From K189A clade bacterium (GTDB taxonomy: Bacteria; Pseudomonadota; Gammaproteobacteria; Pseudomonadales; Azotimanducaceae): 64,000 nt of DNA. Numbering within the stretch: position 1 is the stretch's first letter; each line of letters begins with the position of its first letter. The notes beneath the pieces are model-generated. The model ran no database searches and was not told where the DNA came from. It saw only the letters and a program-made list of their open reading frames with translations. The stretch spans positions 1 to 64,000 of the forward strand of contig CACMHG010000004.1 of NCBI GenBank assembly GCA_902613475.1. The letters are read 5' to 3'. The position numbers and the translations under genes are program-made. Positions 9,850 to 17,360 of the stretch are shown piece by piece.

Positions 9850-11055
9850 ATGTCAGGTGTCGTCATTATCGGAGCCGGGCATGCAGCCGGCCAGGCAGCA
9901 GCCAGTTTACGGCAGGCAAAGTATGAGGGTGATATCACCATTATTGGCGATGAAGCGCATATTCCCTATCAGCGTCCGCCCCTCTCCAAGGCATATCTCA
10001 AGGGCGATCAAGGTGCAGACAAGGTATACCTGCGAGCCGAATCGTTTTACACCGACCGCGATATCGCCATGAAGCTCAATACCAGCGCTACGGGCATTGA
10101 TACCCAATCCAAAACCGTCGCTCTGAGCACTGGCGAAACACTAGACTATGATCATCTGCTGATCAGCACTGGGTCGCGTCCGCGCAAACTGAGCATCGAA
10201 GGCTCGGACCTGCCGGGCATTCACTACCTACGCACCATGGACGACGTTGATGGCCTGCGCGAAGGCATGCAGCCTGACGCCAATTTGGTCATCGTCGGCG
10301 GCGGCTACATTGGATTAGAGGTGGCAGCGGTCGGGCGAGAGCTTGGTCTCAATGTGCATGTACTGGAAATGGAGGAGCGTATTTTGCAGCGCGTGACTAC
10401 GCCAGAAATGTCCGCCTACTACCACCAGCTGCACGAAGGTCGCGGCGTCAACATTCACACCAGCACTGGCGTTACCGGCTTCGCCGGGGATGGCAAGGTC
10501 GAGGAAGTAATCTGCGGCGACCAGCGCTTTCCTGCAGACATCGTCATTGTCGGCATTGGCATCATACCCAACACGGAACTGGCCGAAGCTGCGGGTATTC
10601 ACTGTGATAACGGTATCGTCGTTGACGACCACTGCCGCACCTCAGACCCCCATGTTTATGCGGCAGGTGACTGCACCAACCACCCCAACCCACTGCTCGA
10701 TCGCCGTCTTCGTTTGGAGTCTGTCCCCAACGCCATGGATCAGGCACGAGTCAGCACAGCCAACATGCTCGGTGATGACAAAACCTATGCCGCCATTCCA
10801 TGGTTCTGGTCGGATCAGTATGAGCTGAAGCTGCAAATGGTGGGCTTTTCTGCGGACGGTGATACGCAGGTGCTGCGCGGTGATATGGCCAGCAATGCCT
10901 TCGCGGTTTTTTATTTGAAGGACGGTAAGGTCGTCGCGGCAGATGCGGTGAACAGCCCGAAGGAATTCATGCTTTGCAAGCAGTTGGTGGGTAAGAACGC
11001 AGATCCTGAGGTTTTGGCCGACCCAGAGGCAGACCTGAAGGCGCTGTTGGCCTAG
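9850..11055 (+). CDS. NAD(P)/FAD-dependent rubredoxin/ferredoxin reductase
   Basis: Pyridine-nucleotide-disulphide-type oxidoreductase of the class that passes electrons from NADH to rubredoxin or a 2Fe-2S ferredoxin for oxygenases such as alkane hydroxylases or P450s. The FAD-binding GAGHAAGQAA starts at residue 6, the NAD-binding GGGYIGLEVA lies at about 149, and the second FAD motif YAAGDC at about 270. The C-terminal reductase domain (IPWFWSDQYELKLQMVG) is typical. It has 401 residues. No ferredoxin or oxygenase gene is adjacent, so the partner is unknown. Its stop lies 16 bp from the stop of the convergent acyl-CoA dehydrogenase gene. Confidence 0.9.
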   Translation: MSGVVIIGAGHAAGQAAASLRQAKYEGDITIIGDEAHIPYQRPPLSKAYLKGDQGADKVYLRAESFYTDRDIAMKLNTSATGIDTQSKTVALSTGETLDYDHLLISTGSRPRKLSIEGSDLPGIHYLRTMDDVDGLREGMQPDANLVIVGGGYIGLEVAAVGRELGLNVHVLEMEERILQRVTTPEMSAYYHQLHEGRGVNIHTSTGVTGFAGDGKVEEVICGDQRFPADIVIVGIGIIPNTELAEAAGIHCDNGIVVDDHCRTSDPHVYAAGDCTNHPNPLLDRRLRLESVPNAMDQARVSTANMLGDDKTYAAIPWFWSDQYELKLQMVGFSADGDTQVLRGDMASNAFAVFYLKDGKVVAADAVNSPKEFMLCKQLVGKNADPEVLADPEADLKALLA

Positions 11056-11071
11056 GCGAATTTGCTGCGGC

Positions 11072-12250
11072 CTAAAGCCCCAGAACCTGCTTGGCGATGA
11101 TATTGTGCTGCACCTCGGATGAACCCCCGGCAATGGTATAGCCTCGATGATGGTATCGACCCGAAGCCACATACTCTGCCCAAGCGGGATTGACCGCGGC
11201 CTCACCGGTGTTGGCAGAATCCTGTGCCAGCGCCAGGTGATCGACCATGCGGAACAGTAACTCGTCCTGGGCCTGCACCAGTTCGCTACCCTTGAGTTTG
11301 AGCATGCTCGGCTCAGCGCCTATTTGAGATCCTGCGTCGGCCTCGGTAAGGATTCGCAGGCTGGTCATCTCTAGCGCCTGCAGACGAATCTCCAGTGCGC
11401 TTATCTCGTCCTGCAAACTGGACGGCAGCTCTACTCCCCGACGGGCCTGCTCAATCATCGCCTCCTTGAGCAAGCCAAGAAAACGCTTGTTCTCGGCAAC
11501 CCGGGACACCATCAGGCGTTCATCGCCGAGCAGGCTCTTCGCCACAGTCCAGCCCTTGTCTTCCGCGCCAAGTCGCTGGGTCACGGGCACACGAACATTT
11601 TCGAAAAACACCTGGTTCCACAGACGTTTGCCGTTGAACGCGTAGAGCGGCTTTAGCTCCACACCGGGGCTGGTGATATCGAGAAGCAAAAAGCTGATGC
11701 CCTTTTGCTGCTGTACATCGTGGTTGGTGCGCACGAGGCAAAAAATCCAGTCCGCCAACTCCGCGCCAGAGGTCCAGATCTTCGATCCATTCACCAGATA
11801 GTCATCACCGTCTTTGTCCGCTCGCGTGCGCACGCTGGCCAAATCCGATCCCGCCTGGGGCTCTGAATAACCCTGACAAAACCACAAATCGGCATTGAGG
11901 ATTTTTGGCAAAAACTGCGCATGTTGCTGGGGCGTGCCGAACTTAATGATGGCGGGTCCCACCATATTGAAGCCGAAGCCCGATAGCGTAGGGGCATGTG
12001 CGGCGCGACAGGCCACATCAAAGATATGCCGCTGCACCAAATTCCAGCCGGTACCACCGTGCTCCTGTGGCCAGGCAGGCGCTGCCCATCCCTTGGCGTT
12101 CAGCGTGCGAGTCCAGTGGGTGAGTTCTTCCTTGGTAACCCCTGCTCCGCATTTGACCTTGGCGGCGACCTGGGCGGGCAGGTGCCCAGCCAAAAAGGTT
12201 TCGACCTCGTCTTTGAACACTGCTTGCTGTGTGGTTAGGTCGTAACGCAT
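11072..12250 (-). CDS. acyl-CoA dehydrogenase family protein
   Basis: FAD enzyme that introduces a trans-2 double bond into acyl-CoA thioesters. The N-terminal helical domain, the central beta domain (WFCQGYSEPQAGSDLASVRT, the FAD/substrate signature, and NGSKIWTSGAELADW) and the C-terminal helical domain ending in GGSSEVQHNIIAKQVLGL are all present in the correct order. The ATG at 12250 has an AGGAG ribosome binding site 5-9 bases upstream; an alternative GTG lies two codons earlier. The form resembles acyl-CoA dehydrogenases of fatty acid, sterol side-chain or terpenoid breakdown; the substrate cannot be told. The enoyl-CoA hydratase-like gene lies 120 bp upstream on the same strand. Confidence 0.9.
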   Translation of the reverse strand: MRYDLTTQQAVFKDEVETFLAGHLPAQVAAKVKCGAGVTKEELTHWTRTLNAKGWAAPAWPQEHGGTGWNLVQRHIFDVACRAAHAPTLSGFGFNMVGPAIIKFGTPQQHAQFLPKILNADLWFCQGYSEPQAGSDLASVRTRADKDGDDYLVNGSKIWTSGAELADWIFCLVRTNHDVQQQKGISFLLLDITSPGVELKPLYAFNGKRLWNQVFFENVRVPVTQRLGAEDKGWTVAKSLLGDERLMVSRVAENKRFLGLLKEAMIEQARRGVELPSSLQDEISALEIRLQALEMTSLRILTEADAGSQIGAEPSMLKLKGSELVQAQDELLFRMVDHLALAQDSANTGEAAVNPAWAEYVASGRYHHRGYTIAGGSSEVQHNIIAKQVLGL

Positions 12251-12370
12251 GGACACTCCTCTGGGCTGTCTCTGGGTATTCTCTCGAGCCTGTATGGCCT
12301 CGCTATCGAAACGCCCCAGCGCTTAAGTATCGGCTGAGGCGGCAAATCAGCGCAACATTGGTACGGCGGA

Positions 12371-13150
12371 TCAGTGCCCGCGATAGACGGGTTCGCGCTT
12401 TTCTAAAAATGCCGCCACACCCTCTTTCGAATCGTCTGTTCCCCGCAGTCGGGTGATCTGCTCAAACGCCCATCGACCCGTGTCCTGCCAGTCTGGTTCC
12501 GTCGTACGGCGCAGACCTGCTTTGAGCGCCTGCACCGCCAAGGGTGGGTTGCGGGCAATTTTGTGCGCGATTTCCATCGCAGTCGGAAGCAGTGCTTCAT
12601 GGGGAACCGTACGCCCCACCAGTCCAAGCGTTTTGGCTTGATGCGCGTCGATAACATCGCCGGTAAACAATAGTTCGGCGGCAGTTTCCCTACCTACCAA
12701 CTGCGCCAACCGGCCTAGCCCGGGTGCATCGCAGCACAGGCCGCGCAGCACGAAAAGTTCGCCGAATTTGGCAAGCTCCGACGCCACGCGAATATCCGCC
12801 ATCAGTGCAAGCTCCATCCCCCAGCCGACTGCCGGCCCATTGATGGCTGCGATCACGGGAATATCGGTATGCAGCAGCGCATCCGCTGCTGGGGTGAGAC
12901 CACCGGTCTTTTTCGCCCGATCACGAAACTGAGCCGGCGCGGGTTCACTGCTACCGAGGATTTGTTTCATGTCGTCGCCTGCGCAGAACGCGCGGCCGCT
13001 GCCAGTGATCACCAAAACTCTGGCCTCACTGGTGCGCACGGTATCTTCCAGATCGGCGTACAGCTGGTAGGTCAGCGAGTTCATTGCGTCGGGCCGATTC
13101 AGGGTAATCACGCCGACATGGTCTGTGACCTCGTAAAGTAGATCGCTCAT
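12371..13150 (-). CDS. enoyl-CoA hydratase/isomerase family protein
   Basis: Crotonase-fold protein of 259 residues expected to act on acyl-CoA thioesters. The CoA/oxyanion-hole segments GRAFCAGDDMKQI (about 50-62) and INGPAVGWGMELALMADIR (about 105-123) are clear. The first catalytic Glu (in GMELAL) is kept, but the position of the second (normally a Glu in FGxPExxLG) reads FGELFVLRG, with Phe at the expected place, so simple hydratase activity is doubtful; isomerase or lyase chemistry is possible. The ATG is preceded by a strong GAGGAGGGC site. It probably works with the acyl-CoA dehydrogenase downstream. Confidence 0.85.
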   Translation of the reverse strand: MSDLLYEVTDHVGVITLNRPDAMNSLTYQLYADLEDTVRTSEARVLVITGSGRAFCAGDDMKQILGSSEPAPAQFRDRAKKTGGLTPAADALLHTDIPVIAAINGPAVGWGMELALMADIRVASELAKFGELFVLRGLCCDAPGLGRLAQLVGRETAAELLFTGDVIDAHQAKTLGLVGRTVPHEALLPTAMEIAHKIARNPPLAVQALKAGLRRTTEPDWQDTGRWAFEQITRLRGTDDSKEGVAAFLEKREPVYRGH

Positions 13151-13313
13151 TTGCCCTCCTCAAATTGCGTTCCGCTGTCGACTAACTGCAGCAGCAATCC
13201 AATCACTAAGTGGCATGGATCGATGCCGTTGCCAACGTTATTGCTCAGAATATGCGAATAAATCCCGGGCGTCTTCACAGGGTTTTGACTTGCACGGGTG
13301 GTAGGCTGCTGCC

Positions 13314-13802
13314 ATGCAAATCACCACTATCGAAATCAGCAAAGAGTATCTGCACTTTGCCGCCGCGCATTTCACGCTATTCAGCGACACAGAACGAGAG
13401 AACCTGCACGGGCATAACTTTCAAGTTACCTTGGATGCGGAAGCTGCTATTGCTGAGAACGGTTTGACCTTCGACTACAACATTCTGAAAAAAGCCTTAA
13501 AACAGATGTGCGACGACCTCGACGAACAGGTCATCATGCCGACTCAGTCGCCGCACCTTAAGATTGAAACCGACGAGCACTACACCTACGTGGTATTCAA
13601 CGGTGAGCGCATTCCTTTCTTGGACCGAGACCTAACCCTATTACCCATTCGCAACGTGACGGTAGAAGAACTCGCCCATTACCTGCTGGAGACACTGCTG
13701 AAGCGAGAGGAGATTGCGGTGCTAGACATCCACCAGATGGTGCTGCGCTGTGCATCTGGCGAAGGACAATGGGCCAGCGCGAGTTGGGCCAGCAACGCCT
13801 AG
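13314..13802 (+). CDS. PTPS-III-type 6-pyruvoyl-tetrahydropterin synthase homologue
   Basis: COG0720/QueD-fold protein of 162 residues. Zinc ligands are seen as His19 (FAAAHF) and the HGH pair at 32-34. The residue four before the HGH, a cysteine in QueD and PTPS-II, is Arg28, while Glu29 precedes the HGH by three, giving ExxHGH. That is the signature described for the PTPS-III subgroup, which forms 6-hydroxymethyl-dihydropterin and can replace the aldolase FolB in folate synthesis. QueD function is therefore unlikely. The ATG at 13314 begins the family-like MQITTIEISKEYLHFAAAH. A short-chain reductase gene follows after 9 bp, suggesting one pterin-related operon. Confidence 0.82.
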   Translation: MQITTIEISKEYLHFAAAHFTLFSDTERENLHGHNFQVTLDAEAAIAENGLTFDYNILKKALKQMCDDLDEQVIMPTQSPHLKIETDEHYTYVVFNGERIPFLDRDLTLLPIRNVTVEELAHYLLETLLKREEIAVLDIHQMVLRCASGEGQWASASWASNA

Positions 13803-13811
13803 GGAGGCTCC

Positions 13812-14507
13812 ATGCCCTGTTTAGTCATCACCGGCGCCAGCTCTGGCATCGGCCTCGCAACGGCTAGGGCCTTTATTGAATCGGGCTACGAAGTCATCAA
13901 CCTGTCGCGCAGTGCATGCAATGTTGATGGGGTGACCAATATCGCCTGCGACCTGACAGACCCAAACTTTTTGCCGGACATTGAGGCCTCGCTTCACGCT
14001 GGTATAGCGGGGGCTGAGACCCTATGCCTTGTGCATAACGCCGCCCGTCTTGCCCACGATTGCGTCGCAGAGGTTAGTCCAGAAGAATTGCGCAGTGTCT
14101 ACGAGATCAACCTGATTGCACCAGCGGTATTGAACCGCATGTTGCTGCCATCCATGTCCCCAGGCTCCAGTATCCTATACGTCGGCTCAACCCTTGGCGA
14201 AAAAGCGGTGCCCGGCAGTTTCAGCTATGTCACATCAAAGCACGCCAGCATCGGCATGATGCGCGCCACCTGCCAAGACCTGGCGGGCAGCGGTGTGCAT
14301 ACCGCCTGCATCAATCCGGGCTTTACCGACACGGAGATGCTGCGTGATCACATCCCGGCAGACGTGATGCCCGAGATCGCCCAGATGAGTGCTTACGGAC
14401 GCTTGATCGAACCCTCGGAAATTGCCCGCACCCTGCTTTTTGCCGCGCAAACTCCCGTAATCAATGGGTCAGTTATGAACGCGAATCTGGGGCAGATTGA
14501 GCGCTGA
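13812..14507 (+). CDS. short-chain dehydrogenase/reductase, pterin-reductase-like context
   Basis: Rossmann-fold NAD(P)-dependent reductase of 231 residues. The cofactor loop TGASSGIG is at residues 7-14, the NAA-type motif is HNAAR at about 75, the catalytic Ser is in VGSTLG (about 124) and Tyr/Lys in YVTSK at about 139-143. The start ATG follows GGGAGG. General similarity is to sepiapterin/benzil reductase-type SDRs. Its position 9 bp after the PTPS-III-like gene suggests a pterin substrate (for instance a FolM- or sepiapterin-reductase-like role), which is inference. Its last 35 bp overlap the end of the convergent MFS gene. Confidence 0.85.
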   Translation: MPCLVITGASSGIGLATARAFIESGYEVINLSRSACNVDGVTNIACDLTDPNFLPDIEASLHAGIAGAETLCLVHNAARLAHDCVAEVSPEELRSVYEINLIAPAVLNRMLLPSMSPGSSILYVGSTLGEKAVPGSFSYVTSKHASIGMMRATCQDLAGSGVHTACINPGFTDTEMLRDHIPADVMPEIAQMSAYGRLIEPSEIARTLLFAAQTPVINGSVMNANLGQIER

Positions 14508-15732
14508 GTGCATTGGCCAGGGGCAGCATCAACGTCAGGCAAAGCGTCAAAGTCATCGTGGTGAGAAAAAATACGGTAATCCAAAGCCCGAACTCCGCAA
14601 AAATCCACCCTAACAGCCCTGCGCTCACCACAAAGCCAAGCCGAAAACCGAAACCCAGCAACGAGTTGATTGTGGCGCGATACTCGCTCTCTATCCGGTG
14701 GTTCATTGCGTCCATAAACAGAACGCTAAAAAAGCCCCTCGCGGCGAATAGCAAAACACTGCCGATGAGAGCTAGGGCCAGATCTGAGGCTCCTAGCATT
14801 AAGAGTCCGGCTAGCGCTAAAGCAGCAATGAGATAAATCACGCGGCTTGGTCCAATTAGGCGCTCTGCGTCATGGGCAACATGCCCCGTCACCGCGCCCA
14901 CCACCTGCAGCAAGCACCAGATCCAACCGAAATGCACCTGACCCAACTCAAGTTCTACCCAGACTCGCTGCATCAACCAAATCGCCAGCACGTTCACCAC
15001 CCGCCAACTGCAGAGCGCGCCGAGCAAGCGCCGCATAAAAACAGACTGCCGCCAAAGTGCGCCCAGAACGTTGCAGAGCTTTTGGAACTCGCCATGCCGA
15101 GCGATGTTTGGCTGCCGGCTCCTCGTTGGTTCATACAAGAACAGCGATGCCAAAAACACCAGCAGCCCACAACCCGTCTGCGTGGTGATGACCAGGTTAA
15201 TACCTCCATTGAAGAGCAGAACAGTGGCGGACAAAGACGCCGCTCCTTCCGCCACCATCCCAATCACGAAGAGTTTGCGCACTGCTCGGTTAGGCCTCTC
15301 AGCTTCTCTCTGCGCCAGCTCGCGTTCGGTATCAAACAGCAAGGCAAGGTCAGCGCCGGACAACAGCGCCGTAGCAATCCCGCCCAGAAGCTCAAAGACC
15401 ATCAGACCTGTAAAGTCATCGACGCTCAGCAGCAACAGCCAAGACAGTGACCACAAAACCGCCCCTGCGCGCAGCACTGCCACTCGACCATAACGATCAG
15501 CCAAATAGCCCGACGGCACCTCCATGAGCAAAACCGGCAACGCGTAAAACGACTCAAACCAAAAGATCTCCTGAATATCTTGGCCGTAGTGAGCGAAAAA
15601 AGGCACCAAGATTGAAGCAATTAGCATGAAGCGCTGAGCCCCGCGCAGCAGTAATACCGCGCGCCGATTGCGCATCAGCGCAGGCCTGTTTGAAGGCTCA
15701 GAGGCTCGCTGATCGACACTTACCTTGTTCAT
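14473..15732 (-). CDS. MFS transporter
   Basis: Major facilitator superfamily permease of 419 residues with about 12 hydrophobic segments and a hydrophilic N-terminus of about 25 residues. The loop after helix 2 reads GYLADRYGRVAVLR, the MFS family motif A (GxLaDrxGrkxxl). The substrate cannot be assigned; the general pattern resembles efflux-type permeases. It begins with ATG at 15732. The leader upstream holds a 13-bp hairpin and, further up, a terminator-like hairpin (separate entries). Its 3' end overlaps the convergent reductase gene by 35 bp. Confidence 0.85.
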   Translation of the reverse strand: MNKVSVDQRASEPSNRPALMRNRRAVLLLRGAQRFMLIASILVPFFAHYGQDIQEIFWFESFYALPVLLMEVPSGYLADRYGRVAVLRAGAVLWSLSWLLLLSVDDFTGLMVFELLGGIATALLSGADLALLFDTERELAQREAERPNRAVRKLFVIGMVAEGAASLSATVLLFNGGINLVITTQTGCGLLVFLASLFLYEPTRSRQPNIARHGEFQKLCNVLGALWRQSVFMRRLLGALCSWRVVNVLAIWLMQRVWVELELGQVHFGWIWCLLQVVGAVTGHVAHDAERLIGPSRVIYLIAALALAGLLMLGASDLALALIGSVLLFAARGFFSVLFMDAMNHRIESEYRATINSLLGFGFRLGFVVSAGLLGWIFAEFGLWITVFFLTTMTLTLCLTLMLPLANALSAQSAPDSRS

Positions 15733-15752
15733 TGTTGGGTCCTTTTCCTAAG

Positions 15753-15780
15753 CTCTTACGAGCAGTCCTGCTCGCAAGAG
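15753..15780 (-). promoter_or_regulatory. long hairpin in the MFS mRNA leader
   Basis: Inverted repeat with 13-base arms (CTCTTACGAGCAG at 15753-15765 and CTGCTCGCAAGAG at 15768-15780) and a 2-base centre. The single imperfection is an A-C mismatch in a plus-strand transcript but a G-U pair in a minus-strand one, so the structure favours RNA of the MFS leader. The arm at 15768-15773 can instead pair with GAGCAG at 15778-15783, giving an alternative hairpin. It ends 20 bases before the MFS start codon. No named riboswitch is recognised. Confidence 0.5.
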
Positions 15781-15801
15781 CAGTTGCAGACCCAAAAAGC
15801 A

Positions 15802-15834
15802 AAAAACCCGAAGGCTTTCGCTCTTCGGGTTTTT
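15802..15834 (-). terminator. rho-independent terminator-like hairpin
   Basis: Stem AAAAACCCGAAG (15802-15813) pairs with CTTCGGGTTTTT (15823-15834) around a 9-base loop. Read on the minus strand it is followed by a T-rich run (TTTTTTGCTTTTT). It could end a transcript of the small reading frame just upstream (15859-16035), or act as an attenuator ahead of the MFS gene. The A/T-flanked stem would also work on the plus strand. Confidence 0.7.
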
Positions 15835-15858
15835 CTGTGTTTTCGCTATTGCGACAAA

Positions 15859-16035
15859 TTAACCATCGGAGCATCCGCTGAACCCATCCAAGTGGATTTG
15901 CTTGCTGACATATGCCACTGCGGTCGTGCCTACAACGGTTGGGGCAGCAAAGGCAGACATGCCAGCGCACCACGCATTGGCGGAGCGTGGTGAGCGCAGG
16001 GTTGAATCGGCAAAAATGGTTCGGCTGACAAGCAC
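15859..16035 (-). CDS. possible small protein, 58 residues
   Basis: Unrecognised short reading frame from GTG at 16035 to TAA at 15859. It has a good ribosome binding site (AAGGAAG, 7 bases before the GTG) and a rho-independent terminator 25 bases after the stop. The frame stays open upstream to an ATG at 16152 except for one TAG at 16063-16065, so it may alternatively be the rest of a 97-codon gene broken by a nonsense change. The product would be rich in Ala, Ser and Thr, with the segment AFAAPTVVGTTAVAYVS weakly hydrophobic. It is the only candidate gene in the 616-bp gap between the MFS and GNAT genes. Coding status is uncertain. Confidence 0.3.
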   Translation of the reverse strand: MLVSRTIFADSTLRSPRSANAWCAGMSAFAAPTVVGTTAVAYVSKQIHLDGFSGCSDG

Positions 16036-16348
16036 GGGTTTGCTTCCTTTTTTAGTGGGTGCCTATTTAGGAGCGCACACACTAGGGGGTGCGACGTATT
16101 CAGAAAGGCTGCTACGACAGGCGGCGAATGTGGGGAGATAGGCGGTAGTCATGGTTTCAGGGACGAGTGCTGTGTTGGCGGATCGCTGGTTAAAGAGCTC
16201 TAGGGTTGCTTTATCTTGAATCGCATCACAAAGGCCCCACTAAGATCCGGCAAGCCTTTCGGTCCTCCAGCGTGCATGCGAGCATGCGAGTGCCGAAAAG
16301 CATATCACAGACCTCAAACCCCTGGGCGCAAATGCGCTACATACCTCA

Positions 16349-16849
16349 ATGGTCTGCCTCGAGCCCTTGGAGGATCACCACGTCGAGCCCTTGCGTGCCG
16401 CCTGTGCCGAGGATCAAGAGATTTGGGAAATCTACCCGCACAGCATGCTGGGGGAACATTTTGATCCGGTTCTGCAGGCAGTCAGATCTGCCACCAATCG
16501 GTTTTGTTTCGCCGTCATTGATCGTCCTGCCAATCGGGTGGTTGGCATGAGCTGCTACATCAATCCCAATACTGAGGGTGTCGTGGAGATTGGCAGCACG
16601 TACATCGCGCCCAAAGTCCGCGGCACGGGGCTAAATCGGGAGATGAAAACCCTCATGCTCAATCACGCATTTGCCTGCGGCTATCGCAAAGTGGAGTTTC
16701 GCGTCGATACCCGCAATAAACGATCCATGGCTGCGGTGCTAAAACTTGGGGCTCAGCAGGAAGGCGTGATGCGCAAGAACCGCGTGACCTGGACCGGCTA
16801 CGTTCGTGACACTGCTGTCTATGGGCTGTTGAAGGAAGAGTGGGAATAG
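16349..16849 (+). CDS. GNAT family N-acetyltransferase
   Basis: RimJ/RimL-type acetyltransferase of 166 residues that would move an acetyl group from acetyl-CoA to an amine. Characteristic features are the N-terminal LEPLEDHHVEPL, the central strand EIGSTYIAPKVRGTGLNREMK holding the acetyl-CoA loop region (core PKVRGTGLNREM) and the late VDTRNKRSMAAVLKLGAQQEG segment. The ATG at 16349 leaves the first beta strand short (family members usually have several residues before LEPL) and has no clear ribosome binding site; the frame is open upstream but without another good start codon. The 5' end may have been lost or changed. It is flanked by a decayed toxin-antitoxin locus. Confidence 0.78.
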   Translation: MVCLEPLEDHHVEPLRAACAEDQEIWEIYPHSMLGEHFDPVLQAVRSATNRFCFAVIDRPANRVVGMSCYINPNTEGVVEIGSTYIAPKVRGTGLNREMKTLMLNHAFACGYRKVEFRVDTRNKRSMAAVLKLGAQQEGVMRKNRVTWTGYVRDTAVYGLLKEEWE

Positions 16850-16866
16850 TCTCATTAAGAGGACAA

Positions 16867-17118
16867 CTAACTCGGATCACTAACAATGTGTATGGGCAGA
16901 TTACCCACGAGGCTCAGTTGAGCAGACATCTGTGCAGACTTTATCCAGCCTCGTTTTTCCGCCTAAATCAAAACATTCGTGATTTCAAAAGACAGGATTG
17001 ATGGCGCAATCGCTCCCTGCACCATGACTTGATCAAGCAATTTGTCGGCCTTTGTGGAGGCTTCGTCAGCGAGTACCCAAGCCGCAAGGATCGGGCAATC
17101 TAGGACGCAAAGACTCAC
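16867..17118 (-). pseudogene. vapC-like PIN-domain toxin remnant
   Basis: From GTG at 17118 the frame reads a PIN-domain start (SLCVLDCPILAAWVLADEAS, then ADKLLDQV, GAIAPSILSFEITNVL), which matches the first half of VapC toxins including the first catalytic Asp (residue 7) and the Glu of SFEITNVL. A TAG at 16963-16965 interrupts it exactly where family members continue, and past this stop the same frame resumes with AEKRGWIKSAQMSAQLSLVG and LPIHIV, again VapC-like. A second stop at 16867-16869 ends it at about 83 codons, while full VapC has about 130, so the last acidic residues are missing. The toxin should be inactive. Confidence 0.75.
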
Positions 17119-17125
17119 TGTCAGC

Positions 17126-17264
17126 TCACTTTCGACCTTCGTCGCTAAGCTGCTGCCAACCGTCTTCGCCAAGCACCATATTCGCCTGCAAAGCATGCAT
17201 TTTTGCGATCACGGCTCGCGCTTGGTCTGCCTCAGGCTATAGGCACCAGTCGCGCCAACGTGGG
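17126..17264 (-). pseudogene. antitoxin remnant (VapB/Phd-YefM type)
   Basis: Two pieces in different frames, joined by a single extra base, read as an antitoxin: PTLARLVPIA (17264-17235), the common end of the DNA-binding domain, followed by EADQARAVIAKMHALQ and GEDGWQQLSDEGRK ending in TGA at 17126-17128. The closing (S)DEGRK is typical for the toxin-binding tail. The N-terminal part is not recognisable upstream. Its stop is 7 bases before the GTG of the vapC remnant, the usual antitoxin-toxin spacing, so this is one decayed operon. Confidence 0.65.
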
Positions 17265-17360
17265 TCATAGCCTTAATCTCTTGTCTGAATATAAACCAGT
17301 TCAACCAACCCGTTTTAATTTACGCCAAGGTAGCTGGCTTTCCAGTGCAATGCCCGCGAC

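Noticed and set aside
13314-13802. Calling the PTPS homologue QueD (queuosine synthesis)
   Set aside because: The cysteine four residues before HGH that QueD needs is Arg, and the ExxHGH pattern fits PTPS-III; the queuosine precursor transporter nearby is in a separate operon.
15698-15973. 91-codon minus-strand frame across the MFS leader
   Set aside because: It overlaps the terminator-like hairpin and the MFS start, and the peptide is low-complexity with many Arg and Cys; the leader-RNA reading explains the region better. It also has no run of a single amino acid that would make it an attenuator leader peptide.
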